Positions 29,884-37,580 of a stretch of 42,506 nt of DNA are shown piece by piece (the first letter of the stretch is position 1; each line of letters begins with the position of its first letter). Source of the stretch: a virus; IMG/VR virus record IMGVR_UViG_3300003937_000296, positions 1 through 42,506 of that record. The stretch is one strand, 5' to 3'. The notes under the pieces are model-generated. The model worked only from the letters and a program-made list of their open reading frames with translations. It made no database searches and was not told where the DNA came from. Position numbers and translations under genes: made by a program.

Positions 29884-29887
29884 TAGT

Positions 29888-30253
29888 ATGGAAATGAAAA
29901 CATTTAATCCACAGGAAGAACTAATCACTCTCACTGATGGCGCCCAAAAACACTTTAAGCAAGTATCACAAGACAGTGAAGCATTAGGTGTACGATTAAA
30001 ATTAACAGGCGGCGGCTGTGCCGGATATGCCTATGAATGGGAACTGGTCAAGGAACTGGGTGACATCAAACTTACCGAGTGGTCCAAAGAATACGAAGGT
30101 TTTCAATTTTGGTTAGACGACATGAGCAAGCCTTATCTTGCAGGCAGTGTGGTTGATAAGATCACAGGCATAGCAGGCAACATGATAGATATAACTTCAC
30201 CTTTAGCCAGTAGTAAATGTGGCTGTGGTGAGAGCGTGACATTTGAAATATGA
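29888..30253 (+). CDS. A-type Fe-S carrier (IscA/SufA/ErpA family)
   Basis: Accepts clusters from IscU or SufB scaffolds and passes them, often as [4Fe-4S], to apoproteins. 121 residues. All three family cysteines are present: C44 in GGGCAGY and C111-G-C113 near the C terminus (SKCGCGESVTF). Features cannot separate IscA from SufA or ErpA, so no symbol is given. With iscU and NfuA it completes the carrier branch of the pathway. Overlaps the next gene by 4 bases. Confidence 0.93.
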   Translation: MEMKTFNPQEELITLTDGAQKHFKQVSQDSEALGVRLKLTGGGCAGYAYEWELVKELGDIKLTEWSKEYEGFQFWLDDMSKPYLAGSVVDKITGIAGNMIDITSPLASSKCGCGESVTFEI

Positions 30254-31092
30254 TAGGAAATTACAGTTTCATCGAATACAGTTACAATCCATTACAGAAT
30301 TCCAGAGATGAGATTCAGGATAGATTAGGACAACTAAAATTCAACCCCAGAACCACAAACGAGGATGGCAGTATTACTATGTGGGTGCAGGGTTTGTGCA
30401 TCATGCTAATCAGAGAAACAGACAACGTAACAATGCCGGGCATTACTGGATTAGGACTTACCAGCAATGAAGACCCCGACACATTAAACGCATGGTTAGA
30501 TGAAGACTTGGGAATGTTTATATCCAATGATACATGCGGCACACGAATCATACACGTCAATCTCAATGACATAGACACTGAAACAAAGTTAAACATATTC
30601 TCATTGGTCAGTCCAAACAACGAAGACCAAACATTAGGATTAACTAACATGAATGGTGTTGTGTACAATGCATGTACAAATACCATGATGGACTTCTACC
30701 AAGACGCAATGGGATTCAAATTCTCATCAAGCAGTGATACTTATAATATGTTAACCAGTGAGAACAATAGATTCACTATTTTAGTTAACAAAAGTAATAT
30801 CAGCAGAAACATGCCTACACTGATATGTGAAACGCATGACGTATGGCACACTACATCTGCATGTGCATTTGCAAACATAGAACTTAAGAAATTTGACAAG
30901 CCTGAAAAACTAAACTACGGCACAATGAATCACAAGATTGTAGGATATAATTGTATTGCAGTAGGCACAGAAAACAGTTACAGTATTGAAAACCTAATAC
31001 CCAATGCATTGCCTGGAATGGATTTGATCTTTAGAATGCGTAAGCAATACCTATCTATCAAAGAAGATTCACTGAGGCAACACTATGCATAG
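30250..31092 (+). CDS. Hypothetical protein, possible VOC-fold domain
   Basis: 280 residues. The segment MDFYQDAMGFKFSS followed by an ENNRFTILV strand resembles the F-Y-x-x-x-L-G-F...  hallmark of vicinal-oxygen-chelate (glyoxalase/dioxygenase) repeats, and the C-terminal YNCIAVGTENSYSIENLIP adds a second such half. Metal ligands are not certain. It starts within the end of the A-type carrier gene (ATGA). Low confidence in function. Confidence 0.45.
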   Translation: MIGNYSFIEYSYNPLQNSRDEIQDRLGQLKFNPRTTNEDGSITMWVQGLCIMLIRETDNVTMPGITGLGLTSNEDPDTLNAWLDEDLGMFISNDTCGTRIIHVNLNDIDTETKLNIFSLVSPNNEDQTLGLTNMNGVVYNACTNTMMDFYQDAMGFKFSSSSDTYNMLTSENNRFTILVNKSNISRNMPTLICETHDVWHTTSACAFANIELKKFDKPEKLNYGTMNHKIVGYNCIAVGTENSYSIENLIPNALPGMDLIFRMRKQYLSIKEDSLRQHYA

Positions 31093-31387
31093 TAAAACAT
31101 ACTCAGAAATATTTGACAAGGATTTAATGCGTGAATATTTCAACAACGAGTATGAACTTGCTGATGTGCGTAAGCGAACAGCAGTATTTTTTGAGTTGTG
31201 GATGGACTGGAGACAAACCAGAGTTAAGTTAAAAAAGAACAAGATGTTACCAGTACAACGAATGCTCAAACAATTAGGTTACAAAGAGTTTTTCCACTTC
31301 CAAGTGAGGAGCGGCGAAGTTAGGTTTCGTGATACAGAAACTAAAGCATTAGCCTTACTAAGTGGATTGCAGGAGTACGAACGATGA
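31085..31387 (+). CDS. Hypothetical small basic protein, 100 residues
   Basis: Charged helical protein (MREYFNNEYELADVRKRTAVF, TRVKLKKNKMLPVQRMLKQLG). No recognised family; overlaps the upstream gene by 8 and the downstream gene by 4 bases. Part of a five-gene block of conserved-looking phage unknowns. Confidence 0.65.
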   Translation: MHSKTYSEIFDKDLMREYFNNEYELADVRKRTAVFFELWMDWRQTRVKLKKNKMLPVQRMLKQLGYKEFFHFQVRSGEVRFRDTETKALALLSGLQEYER

Positions 31388-31707
31388 GCGAACATTTTGA
31401 TTACTATGATTATGTCAATAATCTCAAAGAAGATAAAATAGGCGATGAGATATCTAAGATAACAAAACGTATGCACAAAGTACCGCAGGGTACACCTATG
31501 TTTAATCAATTATCAGCAATGTTAGAAATGGCAATGCAGGCAAACAACGATAGTTTTGCAAGAGCAAGACTCAAAGCGGATAAGAACCAAAACACAGCCT
31601 TAGACATAGGCGAAATGGAAAGCACTGTAACAGAACCTGAGTACGATGAAACAGTGATGTTAGATATTATGGTACACAGTTACCTACCAAAGGACAAAAA
31701 CACATGA
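31384..31707 (+). CDS. Hypothetical acidic protein, 107 residues
   Basis: Helical, acidic, with a MFNQLSAMLEMAMQANNDSF amphipathic helix and an acidic C terminus (EPEYDETVMLDIMVH). No recognised family. Overlaps its neighbours by four bases each. Confidence 0.65.
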   Translation: MSEHFDYYDYVNNLKEDKIGDEISKITKRMHKVPQGTPMFNQLSAMLEMAMQANNDSFARARLKADKNQNTALDIGEMESTVTEPEYDETVMLDIMVHSYLPKDKNT

Positions 31708-32441
31708 GCAAATTTACATTAGAAAAAACATTCCCAATACAACTGCTGATATACTCGCAGGAAGGTAAGAGCATTTTAATACAAAACGTTGATTTAACAT
31801 TTGATATGTTAACATCAGTAAGTGCTGTAGATGAAGACTCAATAATGAATGCACAGATCAAACAAAATGTAAGTTTTGGTAAAGCAATGGGTTGGATAGA
31901 AGGAATACTAAATCAGTCTCTTATGTTTGAGGGTACTGAGTTAGACTTTTACGAACTAAACAATAATTTTGTATTGTTACCAGACCTCACAGAAAATACA
32001 GTGTGTGCGGCAATACATTGCAAACTGAATAGTATCATAGAAGAAGATTCCTACATTACCAGAGTAACCATGTACGACAAAGACGACAAGGTAAAATACA
32101 GTTACTCAGCAGATGCCGAAGACGATTACCCATTACCTACATTAAAAGAATGGTTAGGTGATAAAACATATTGGGATATACCATGGTGGTATAGAGAAGA
32201 TGTTACAACATATGATAAAGTTGCTAAGACACAAGAAGAATACAGTGACTGGATAAAGAAAAAATCAGAACTAAACATTGATCAAAAGAACATGCAGATG
32301 TTTGACGACATTGAAAGCGAAGTAGAAAATGTGTTTAAGAGTGTAATGCTGGAACTTGCAGGCAAGGATATTAAAGAAGAAGCACCTATGCCCAAGGAAG
32401 GTAAGATTATTAACTTATTTGATAAACCCACAAATAAGTAG
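31704..32441 (+). CDS. Conserved-looking phage protein of unknown function, 245 residues
   Basis: Soluble; an N-terminal beta region (FPIQLLIYSQEGKSILIQNV), a central WYREDVTTYD segment and an acidic helical C terminus. Could be an assembly chaperone or replication accessory protein, which the sequence cannot decide. Last gene before a strong early promoter. Confidence 0.65.
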   Translation: MSKFTLEKTFPIQLLIYSQEGKSILIQNVDLTFDMLTSVSAVDEDSIMNAQIKQNVSFGKAMGWIEGILNQSLMFEGTELDFYELNNNFVLLPDLTENTVCAAIHCKLNSIIEEDSYITRVTMYDKDDKVKYSYSADAEDDYPLPTLKEWLGDKTYWDIPWWYREDVTTYDKVAKTQEEYSDWIKKKSELNIDQKNMQMFDDIESEVENVFKSVMLELAGKDIKEEAPMPKEGKIINLFDKPTNK

Positions 32442-32442
32442 G

Positions 32443-32470
32443 TTGACATATTGACTAATCACTGTATAAT
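32443..32470 (+). promoter_or_regulatory. Sigma-70-type promoter with predicted leaderless start
   Basis: TTGACA (32443-32448), 16-base spacer, TATAAT (32465-32470), then six bases to the ATG at 32477, so the start codon sits at the expected +1. Confidence 0.85.
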
Positions 32471-32476
32471 AAACTA

Positions 32477-32947
32477 ATGACACATACCTATTCTGAGAAC
32501 ACAGGCATTGAATTATTATATAGGACACGTTACATAGAAGACGTGCCGTTCAGTGAAGATGTTGTAAACAAATTTAATGAGTTTTGTACTGAATTAGAAT
32601 TGCCAGTGTTATCCGAAACAGGCAACTACAGTAAGGACTTTAACATTCCGCAACACTACAAGAACATTGATGTTGAGGAATATATTAGAGGGTTAGTTCC
32701 ACAAAGCGGCGATTCAGATATATCTGTCAATGCGAGAGTAGAACAGGAATTAGCAGAATTTAGTGCCAGGAACCTATTTCCGGTGCTACAATTACTGATA
32801 TATATAGTTGATACCCTGAGAATGAATAATCTTGTTTGGGGTGTTGGAAGAGGCAGTTGCGTAGCAAGTTACTGTCTTTATCTAATAGGCATACATAAAG
32901 TAGACAGTATAAAATACAATTTGGATATTAGAGAATTTTTAAAGTAG
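32477..32947 (+). CDS. DNA polymerase III alpha (DnaE)-motif fragment protein
   Basis: 156 residues. The C-terminal segment VWGVGRGSCVASYCLYLIGI followed by VDSIKYNLDIREFL closely follows the V-G-R-G-S...G-S-L-V-A-Y-L-L-G-I...D-P-L-K-Y-N-L-L-F-E-R-F-L block of DnaE/PolC, which links the PHP and palm domains. The rest of the polymerase, including the catalytic aspartates, is absent. It is therefore not a polymerase; it may bind the host replisome or be a co-opted remnant. Start codon and promoter argue that it is expressed. Confidence 0.6.
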   Translation: MTHTYSENTGIELLYRTRYIEDVPFSEDVVNKFNEFCTELELPVLSETGNYSKDFNIPQHYKNIDVEEYIRGLVPQSGDSDISVNARVEQELAEFSARNLFPVLQLLIYIVDTLRMNNLVWGVGRGSCVASYCLYLIGIHKVDSIKYNLDIREFLK

Positions 32948-32955
32948 AGGAAAAA

Positions 32956-33459
32956 ATGGTAAACAGAAGATCAAACAAAGGCACGATAATTGATATGGAT
33001 GCTATAATGGCGGCTAATGAAAAGTCAGTAGCAGTCGGCAACATGGGCGTTAATGCTAAAGGCGAAACAGTGCGAGATGGTGTTGTTGTGCAATCCTCGG
33101 AAGAGCGTGTTAGAGCATATTATAAAAATAATCCTAAGAGTAGTACTGCACAGGCAAGTATTAAAGGTCAAAGACCAACACTAACACCTGACGCTAACGA
33201 ACAACCAATAATGGATGTTAAAACTGCTAAGACAGCCGCAGAAAATCTACGCACAATGCAAGAACCTTCTGTAGCAGACACAGTAGACGAAGTTATTGCA
33301 GACAAAGAAAATTTAAGTATCTCAGATATTCCACCGGAAGTTAATGAACCAGATGAATTTGATGCACCAGAAGGAACAGAGCCTCTTGGTTTCAAAGAAG
33401 TAGAGTTACCAAACGGTGATATTGACATGGTTCCATATTATAGAGAAGAGGATAAGTAA
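32956..33459 (+). CDS. Hypothetical phage protein, disordered/assembly type, 167 residues
   Basis: AGAGGAAAA before the ATG. The N-terminal VNRRSNKGTIIDMDAIMAAN is a pattern I associate with conserved proteins in T4-like marine phages, followed by a long low-complexity acidic region and a C-terminal PLGFKEVELPNGDIDMVPYY. Probably a virion or assembly component. No enzymatic motif. Confidence 0.6.
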   Translation: MVNRRSNKGTIIDMDAIMAANEKSVAVGNMGVNAKGETVRDGVVVQSSEERVRAYYKNNPKSSTAQASIKGQRPTLTPDANEQPIMDVKTAKTAAENLRTMQEPSVADTVDEVIADKENLSISDIPPEVNEPDEFDAPEGTEPLGFKEVELPNGDIDMVPYYREEDK

Positions 33460-33464
33460 AAACC

Positions 33465-33806
33465 TTGACAAATTCAATTGAAGATTCGTCGATAGTTTTG
33501 GATTTAGACTTGAGCAAATTGGACACAATTTACAGTGGCTCCACAGTTTATAGTAGCGACACTACTACCACTACTAATTGGTCTGTTTGTGATAGTGATT
33601 ATTTTTCTTTAGACAACACTATCACTATTTCAGATCCTACTACACCTGCTGGTAATATAACAATAGGCAGTCATGTTTTAACTGAAGATAAAATACAAAA
33701 GTTGGATGCATTACTTGATGTAATTGAGAGTGCAGAAGGCAGTGAGATAAAAGCAATGTTCGATACAGCATTAGCATTGAACAAATTAAAAGGAACAAAC
33801 AAGTGA
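33465..33806 (+). CDS. Hypothetical Ser/Thr/Asp-rich protein, 113 residues, TTG start
   Basis: The TTG at 33465 is also the start of a chance TTGACA. First 60 residues are Ser/Thr/Asp-rich and beta-like (SGSTVYSSDTTTTTNW, ISDPTTPAGNITIG), the end helical (LTEDKIQKLDALLDVIESAE), as in small virion or trimerisation proteins. Overlaps the next gene by 4 bases. Confidence 0.55.
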   Translation: MTNSIEDSSIVLDLDLSKLDTIYSGSTVYSSDTTTTTNWSVCDSDYFSLDNTITISDPTTPAGNITIGSHVLTEDKIQKLDALLDVIESAEGSEIKAMFDTALALNKLKGTNK

Positions 33807-34180
33807 AACTAAGAGCAATCAGAGACAACATTTTATGCATCAATGGTGACTTTGGTGATATGACAACTGAGTCAGGGTTGATTATTAAATCCACTGCTGG
33901 CAAGAGTGAAGGTATCACACCACGTTGGTTTCAAATATTTGAATTAGGTCCCGAAGCAGACAAAGAATTAACAGTAGGTCAGTGGGTATATGTTGCTTAT
34001 GGTAGATGGACCGAGGGACTTGAATGTGAGGATGAGCGTTTTCCAGATGGTAAAACAAAAGTTTGGAAAATAGATCCTGAAGGATGCCTTGCAGTAAGTG
34101 ACGAACAACCATCGCAACAATTAAATTACAACAAGAGCACAGCATTCGATGGCTCTTACTCTAACGTATTAGATCAATAA
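33803..34180 (+). CDS. GroES/gp31-like co-chaperonin
   Basis: 125 residues with the GroES fold outline: an N-terminal strand MKLRAIRDNILC (GroES MNIRPLHDR), a mobile-loop region around ESGLIIKSTAGKSEG, then the beta barrel ending in a V.Y..YG.W, and a KVWKIDPEGCLAV C-terminal strand. T4 gp31 replaces GroES to fold the large capsid protein; this gene is the likely counterpart. The C-terminal 25 residues are an extra tail. Overlaps the next small ORF by one base. Confidence 0.8.
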   Translation: MKLRAIRDNILCINGDFGDMTTESGLIIKSTAGKSEGITPRWFQIFELGPEADKELTVGQWVYVAYGRWTEGLECEDERFPDGKTKVWKIDPEGCLAVSDEQPSQQLNYNKSTAFDGSYSNVLDQ

Positions 34181-34335
34181 TGAAATTTCCAGAAAGTAAA
34201 ACAGGCATAGGCACAACTGGAGCAGTAGGATGTATCTTACTGGTTGCCATCATAGGAGAGTTTATTTCCGGATGGTGGTTGCTGTTAGCAATACCACTGC
34301 TAATGAGTGCCGTGGGGCAAGAATCAGGTAGATAA
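34180..34335 (+). CDS. Small membrane protein, 51 residues, two helices
   Basis: ATG overlaps the stop of the co-chaperonin gene and its stop overlaps the start of the next gene. The product is hydrophobic in two blocks (VGCILLVAIIGEFIS and WWLLLAIPLLMSAV) joined by Gly-Trp. No recognised family; packing on both sides supports it. Confidence 0.55.
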   Translation: MKFPESKTGIGTTGAVGCILLVAIIGEFISGWWLLLAIPLLMSAVGQESGR

Positions 34336-34916
34336 TGTTTAATTATATTGAGAATGTATTTCCGCAGGATGTAATAGACTCACTACATAATAAATATATC
34401 ACAGTCAAAGAAGACGACTTATTAAGTTACGACATATGGCCTCCGCTAATGACCGAACAGAATACTTTACCTGTTAACTACACAGAACATATATCTAAAA
34501 AAGATAAACTATTAGTACTATCTTTACTGTTCGACAATGAAAACTCACCGTTTCATAATGATGCTCGTTTAAGATACACTAATATAGCAATACAAAAAAT
34601 CTCACCAGGAAGTAGAATACCGAGACACACTGATACTGCCCTCGGTAGTTTAACAGTATTTCTAAACAAAGAGTATGACACTTCTAACGGTGGAGAATTT
34701 CTTTGGTGGGAGAATGAACAGTCAAAAGAGTCATACTCTGTCATACCAAAATACAACTGTGGCGTTTGGGCCTTATACAATGAGGGAGATGTTATGCCAC
34801 ATGAAGTTACAACAGTCAACAATTATCACAGAGTATCAATACAATTTTTTATATGGGGTAAAGATCAAGACCCCACAGTTAAATACGCACCGAGGGACGA
34901 AAATGCCGTACATTGA
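34335..34916 (+). CDS. 2OG-Fe(II) oxygenase (P4H/AspH-like)
   Basis: 193 residues. Iron triad H-x-D in IPRHTDTALG, then GGEFLWW, and the distal HEVTTVNNYHRVSIQFF with the 2OG-binding Arg after a second His. It resembles prolyl hydroxylases and aspartyl/asparaginyl beta-hydroxylase-type phage enzymes. Third iron oxygenase of the window. Overlaps the next gene by 14 bases. Confidence 0.82.
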   Translation: MFNYIENVFPQDVIDSLHNKYITVKEDDLLSYDIWPPLMTEQNTLPVNYTEHISKKDKLLVLSLLFDNENSPFHNDARLRYTNIAIQKISPGSRIPRHTDTALGSLTVFLNKEYDTSNGGEFLWWENEQSKESYSVIPKYNCGVWALYNEGDVMPHEVTTVNNYHRVSIQFFIWGKDQDPTVKYAPRDENAVH

Positions 34917-35148
34917 AAAAACAGGTAACAAAGCAATACAAGAACAACTATGGCAATGGGAAGGTGTAATGCACGACCCAAACATAGATGGCTTTAATGG
35001 ATTTGGTTGTAAGCAAAAGATTTACAAAGTATTGTGGCAGGCACAGAAGGCACTTGAAAATTCTCCACACTACTTCGGAGAAGAGGATTGGATACAAGAA
35101 CAAAAAGACAAAGAAGCAATTAAAAAACTTGGAGGCAGAGATGAATAA
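34903..35148 (+). CDS. Hypothetical small protein, 81 residues
   Basis: Starts at ATG 34903; the longer frame (34675) is a shadow of the oxygenase gene. A soluble helical protein (NKAIQEQLWQWEGVM, YKVLWQAQKALENS), charged C terminus. No recognised family. Overlaps the lipoprotein gene by 8 bases. Confidence 0.6.
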   Translation: MPYIEKTGNKAIQEQLWQWEGVMHDPNIDGFNGFGCKQKIYKVLWQAQKALENSPHYFGEEDWIQEQKDKEAIKKLGGRDE

Positions 35149-35521
35149 AACAACTTTAGCACTAACAATAGCAATAACATTTTTTATGGTATCGTGTACA
35201 AACCTTAACAAGTACATACCAGAGAATTTTGACGGCAACGAATATATGAAACTATCTGAACTGGCAGTGATGTCAACTCTTAGCGAGTCATGTAACAGTA
35301 TGGAATTATCCGCTATGAGATATCACAGTGCGGTATTGATGAAGTACAGCGAAGGCACACTAAAAGAAAACATCGCAGACATATATGAAGGCATACACAC
35401 AGAAATTATGCAACTGGTAGAACGAACAGATCCTTCTCCAGCATATTGCAAAATAAAAAGAAACAACATAACAGCATTGATTGACCAAGCAATGGATACA
35501 TTTGGAGATAGAAAGAAATGA
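35141..35521 (+). CDS. Small lipoprotein, 126 residues
   Basis: ATG 35141 gives a signal peptide with lipobox (FFMVSC19). The mature part is helical (YMKLSELAVMSTLSESC, AVLMKYSEGTLKENI) with two more cysteines. The longer reading (34988) overlaps the previous gene and has no signal peptide at its start. Second lipoprotein of the window; could be a spanin-like (o-spanin) or envelope protein. Confidence 0.7.
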   Translation: MNKTTLALTIAITFFMVSCTNLNKYIPENFDGNEYMKLSELAVMSTLSESCNSMELSAMRYHSAVLMKYSEGTLKENIADIYEGIHTEIMQLVERTDPSPAYCKIKRNNITALIDQAMDTFGDRKK

Positions 35522-35736
35522 GCGACTATACAAAATTACAAGAAGAAATGATAGCACAGGTAACTGAATTAAAAGGATTGCATGAGGCTGGAGATTTATC
35601 AGAAAGTGAATACAATGAGCTTGTAGAAGACATCACAGACTCTGCTAAAATCAGTGCTAAGATTGGCACTGAAGCAGATGCCATAATGGTAGGTAAAATC
35701 ATTGATGCAGTTAAGTTGGTAGCGAGTTTAGTATAA
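35518..35736 (+). CDS. Small SHOCT-like helical protein, 72 residues
   Basis: The LKGLHEAGDLSESEYNELVEDI segment resembles the SHOCT short C-terminal oligomerisation motif (L..L...G.I...EF...K). The C-terminal half is hydrophobic-helical. Overlaps the lipoprotein gene by 4 bases. Confidence 0.6.
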   Translation: MSDYTKLQEEMIAQVTELKGLHEAGDLSESEYNELVEDITDSAKISAKIGTEADAIMVGKIIDAVKLVASLV

Positions 35737-35737
35737 T

Positions 35738-36541
35738 ATGAAGATTGGTGTTATTGGCGCAGGCTTTGTAGGCGGCAGTGTTATAAACGGATTCGACACA
35801 GAATCTGTAGACTTATACATTGTTGATCCTGTTGTGAGCGAACATAACAACATACAAGATCTGGTAGGTGACTTTGATCCACAGATAACCTTTGTGTGCG
35901 TACCTACACCAGAAACTGATAATGGTGATGTTGATGTATCTATAGCAAGACAAGTAGTAAGTGACTTGTGGGATAGAAACTATAAAGGCATTGTGGTAAT
36001 GAAAAGCACAATCACACCAGATCATCTTACTAAAATGAAAAAGGACTTTGGCATACGTTTAGTTTACAATCCAGAGTTTCTCACAGAAGCAAATGCCCAC
36101 AACGATTTTATTAATCCTCAAATGCAAGTGTTGGGTGGCAAATGGAAAGACTGCGACATAGTAGAAAAGGCTTATGTGAGATACAGCAAAGTAAAAGTTG
36201 TACCAACATTTAAAACTGATTTAATCAGTGCAAGTTTATTAAAGTATACCATTAATAGTTGGTTAGCAACCAAGGTATCATTCTTCAACGAGTTGTACGA
36301 TTTACACGAAGCCAGTGGTGCAAATAGTTCATGGTCTCAGTTCACTGACATGCTGACCAGAGATAGTCGCATAGGAAACACTCACATGCAAGTACCAGGT
36401 CCAGATGGTAAGTTTGGTTTTGGTGGACACTGTTTTCCTAAAGACACAGCAGGTATTTTAAAATATGCTGACAGTAAGAATCAAAAATTAAAAATATTAG
36501 AAACATCCGTAAAACTAAATCAAAAACATCGTAGCAAATAG
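35738..36541 (+). CDS. UDP-glucose/GDP-mannose dehydrogenase-like protein lacking the C-terminal domain
   Basis: NAD+-dependent sugar-nucleotide 6-dehydrogenase core, 267 residues against about 430 in full enzymes. Rossmann motif GAGFVGG at 7-13, CVPTP (54-58), STITP, the YNPEFL...A loop at 110-115, K169 in LLKYTIN and the catalytic C232 in FGFGGHCFPKD. The last third, which binds the UDP-sugar from the partner side, is absent. Short variants of this kind exist in marine phages. It could still oxidise a smaller substrate. Neighbour of a GT4 glycosyltransferase, suggesting glycan synthesis. Confidence 0.85.
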   Translation: MKIGVIGAGFVGGSVINGFDTESVDLYIVDPVVSEHNNIQDLVGDFDPQITFVCVPTPETDNGDVDVSIARQVVSDLWDRNYKGIVVMKSTITPDHLTKMKKDFGIRLVYNPEFLTEANAHNDFINPQMQVLGGKWKDCDIVEKAYVRYSKVKVVPTFKTDLISASLLKYTINSWLATKVSFFNELYDLHEASGANSSWSQFTDMLTRDSRIGNTHMQVPGPDGKFGFGGHCFPKDTAGILKYADSKNQKLKILETSVKLNQKHRSK

Positions 36542-36544
36542 CAC

Positions 36545-37522
36545 TTGAATATTAATCACGTCAAAGGAACCCATATTCTAATAGTTACTGATTATTGGGA
36601 ACACACTAACGGAGTTGTTACAGCATTAAAAACCACTGTCAACGAATTAGAGAATAAAGGATTTTCAGTACAAGTAATCTCAAAATACATAGCAGGAGAA
36701 GAACGCAAGTGGTGTGCTTGGGCTAATGCTATTTACATAGCAACACCAGAAAGCAAAATAGGATTTAAGTTTTTAAAACATTGTGTATTTAATCGCATAC
36801 CATTTACCACAGGATTCCATACCAATTGGCCTGAGTACATAAAGCAAAAATATTATATACCTACTACCTGGACTTTTAAAATATTTAGATTGTTACATTG
36901 GTTCAGCACAGCAATATTAGTTCCAACGGACAGCGGTAAACAAGAGTTACACGATAACAAGTTTAAGAACATACGTGTTTGGTCAAGAGGTGTTGATCAA
37001 GAAATATTTAATCCAAGTAAAAGAAATGCTCTTACCACAGTGGGTAGACCTATATTGTTATGTGTAAGCAGAGCTATCAAAGAAAAAGGTTTGGATGATT
37101 TTTGTAGTTTAGACACTACACAATTTGGCGATAGGGCAACAAAGATAATGTGCGGTGATGGACCGTACTTGCAAGAACTAAAAAGCAAATACCCAGACGT
37201 TATTTTTACTGGGGAGCAAACAAAAAGCCAGTTAGCAGTTTGGTATGCATCTGCAGACGTATTTGTATTTCCAAGCAAGTCGGATACGTTTGGTAACGTT
37301 ATGTTAGAAAGTATGGCGTGTGGTACACCAGTTGCGGCATATCCAGTAACAGGACCAATAGATATCATTGAGCCAGGCATCACAGGATGCACCAAAGAAA
37401 ATTTACACGAAGCAGTAGAGATTGTTTTGAATTATAACAGGACGTTATGCGAAACGCAGGCATTAAAGCATTGCTGGGAAAAATCTACAAATCAATTTAT
37501 AAAGTCATTAACTTATCGTTGA
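36545..37522 (+). CDS. GT4-family glycosyltransferase
   Basis: 325 residues, TTG start at 36545, three bases after the dehydrogenase stop. GT-B fold: TGFHTNWPEYI and RVWSRGVDQEIFNP resemble the mannosyl/sulfoquinovosyl transferase branch, and the E-x7-E donor-site motif is in DTFGNVMLESMACGTPVAA. CGDGPYLQEL is the typical strand before it. It would transfer a sugar from a nucleotide donor to a lipid or glycan. Confidence 0.85.
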   Translation: MNINHVKGTHILIVTDYWEHTNGVVTALKTTVNELENKGFSVQVISKYIAGEERKWCAWANAIYIATPESKIGFKFLKHCVFNRIPFTTGFHTNWPEYIKQKYYIPTTWTFKIFRLLHWFSTAILVPTDSGKQELHDNKFKNIRVWSRGVDQEIFNPSKRNALTTVGRPILLCVSRAIKEKGLDDFCSLDTTQFGDRATKIMCGDGPYLQELKSKYPDVIFTGEQTKSQLAVWYASADVFVFPSKSDTFGNVMLESMACGTPVAAYPVTGPIDIIEPGITGCTKENLHEAVEIVLNYNRTLCETQALKHCWEKSTNQFIKSLTYR

Positions 37523-37547
37523 CAAAACATTATTTTTAATGTATAAT
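37519..37547 (+). promoter_or_regulatory. Sigma-70-type promoter for the clamp-loader gene
   Basis: TTGACA (37519-37524), 17-base spacer, TATAAT (37542-37547), overlapping the end of the glycosyltransferase gene. Confidence 0.88.
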
Positions 37548-37580
37548 GCTAAGACATTTTGAACACACACAGGTATACAC

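Noticed and set aside
33463-33475. TTGACA as a promoter -35 box
   Set aside because: There is no -10 at suitable spacing; the TTG here is better read as a start codon of the 113-residue ORF.
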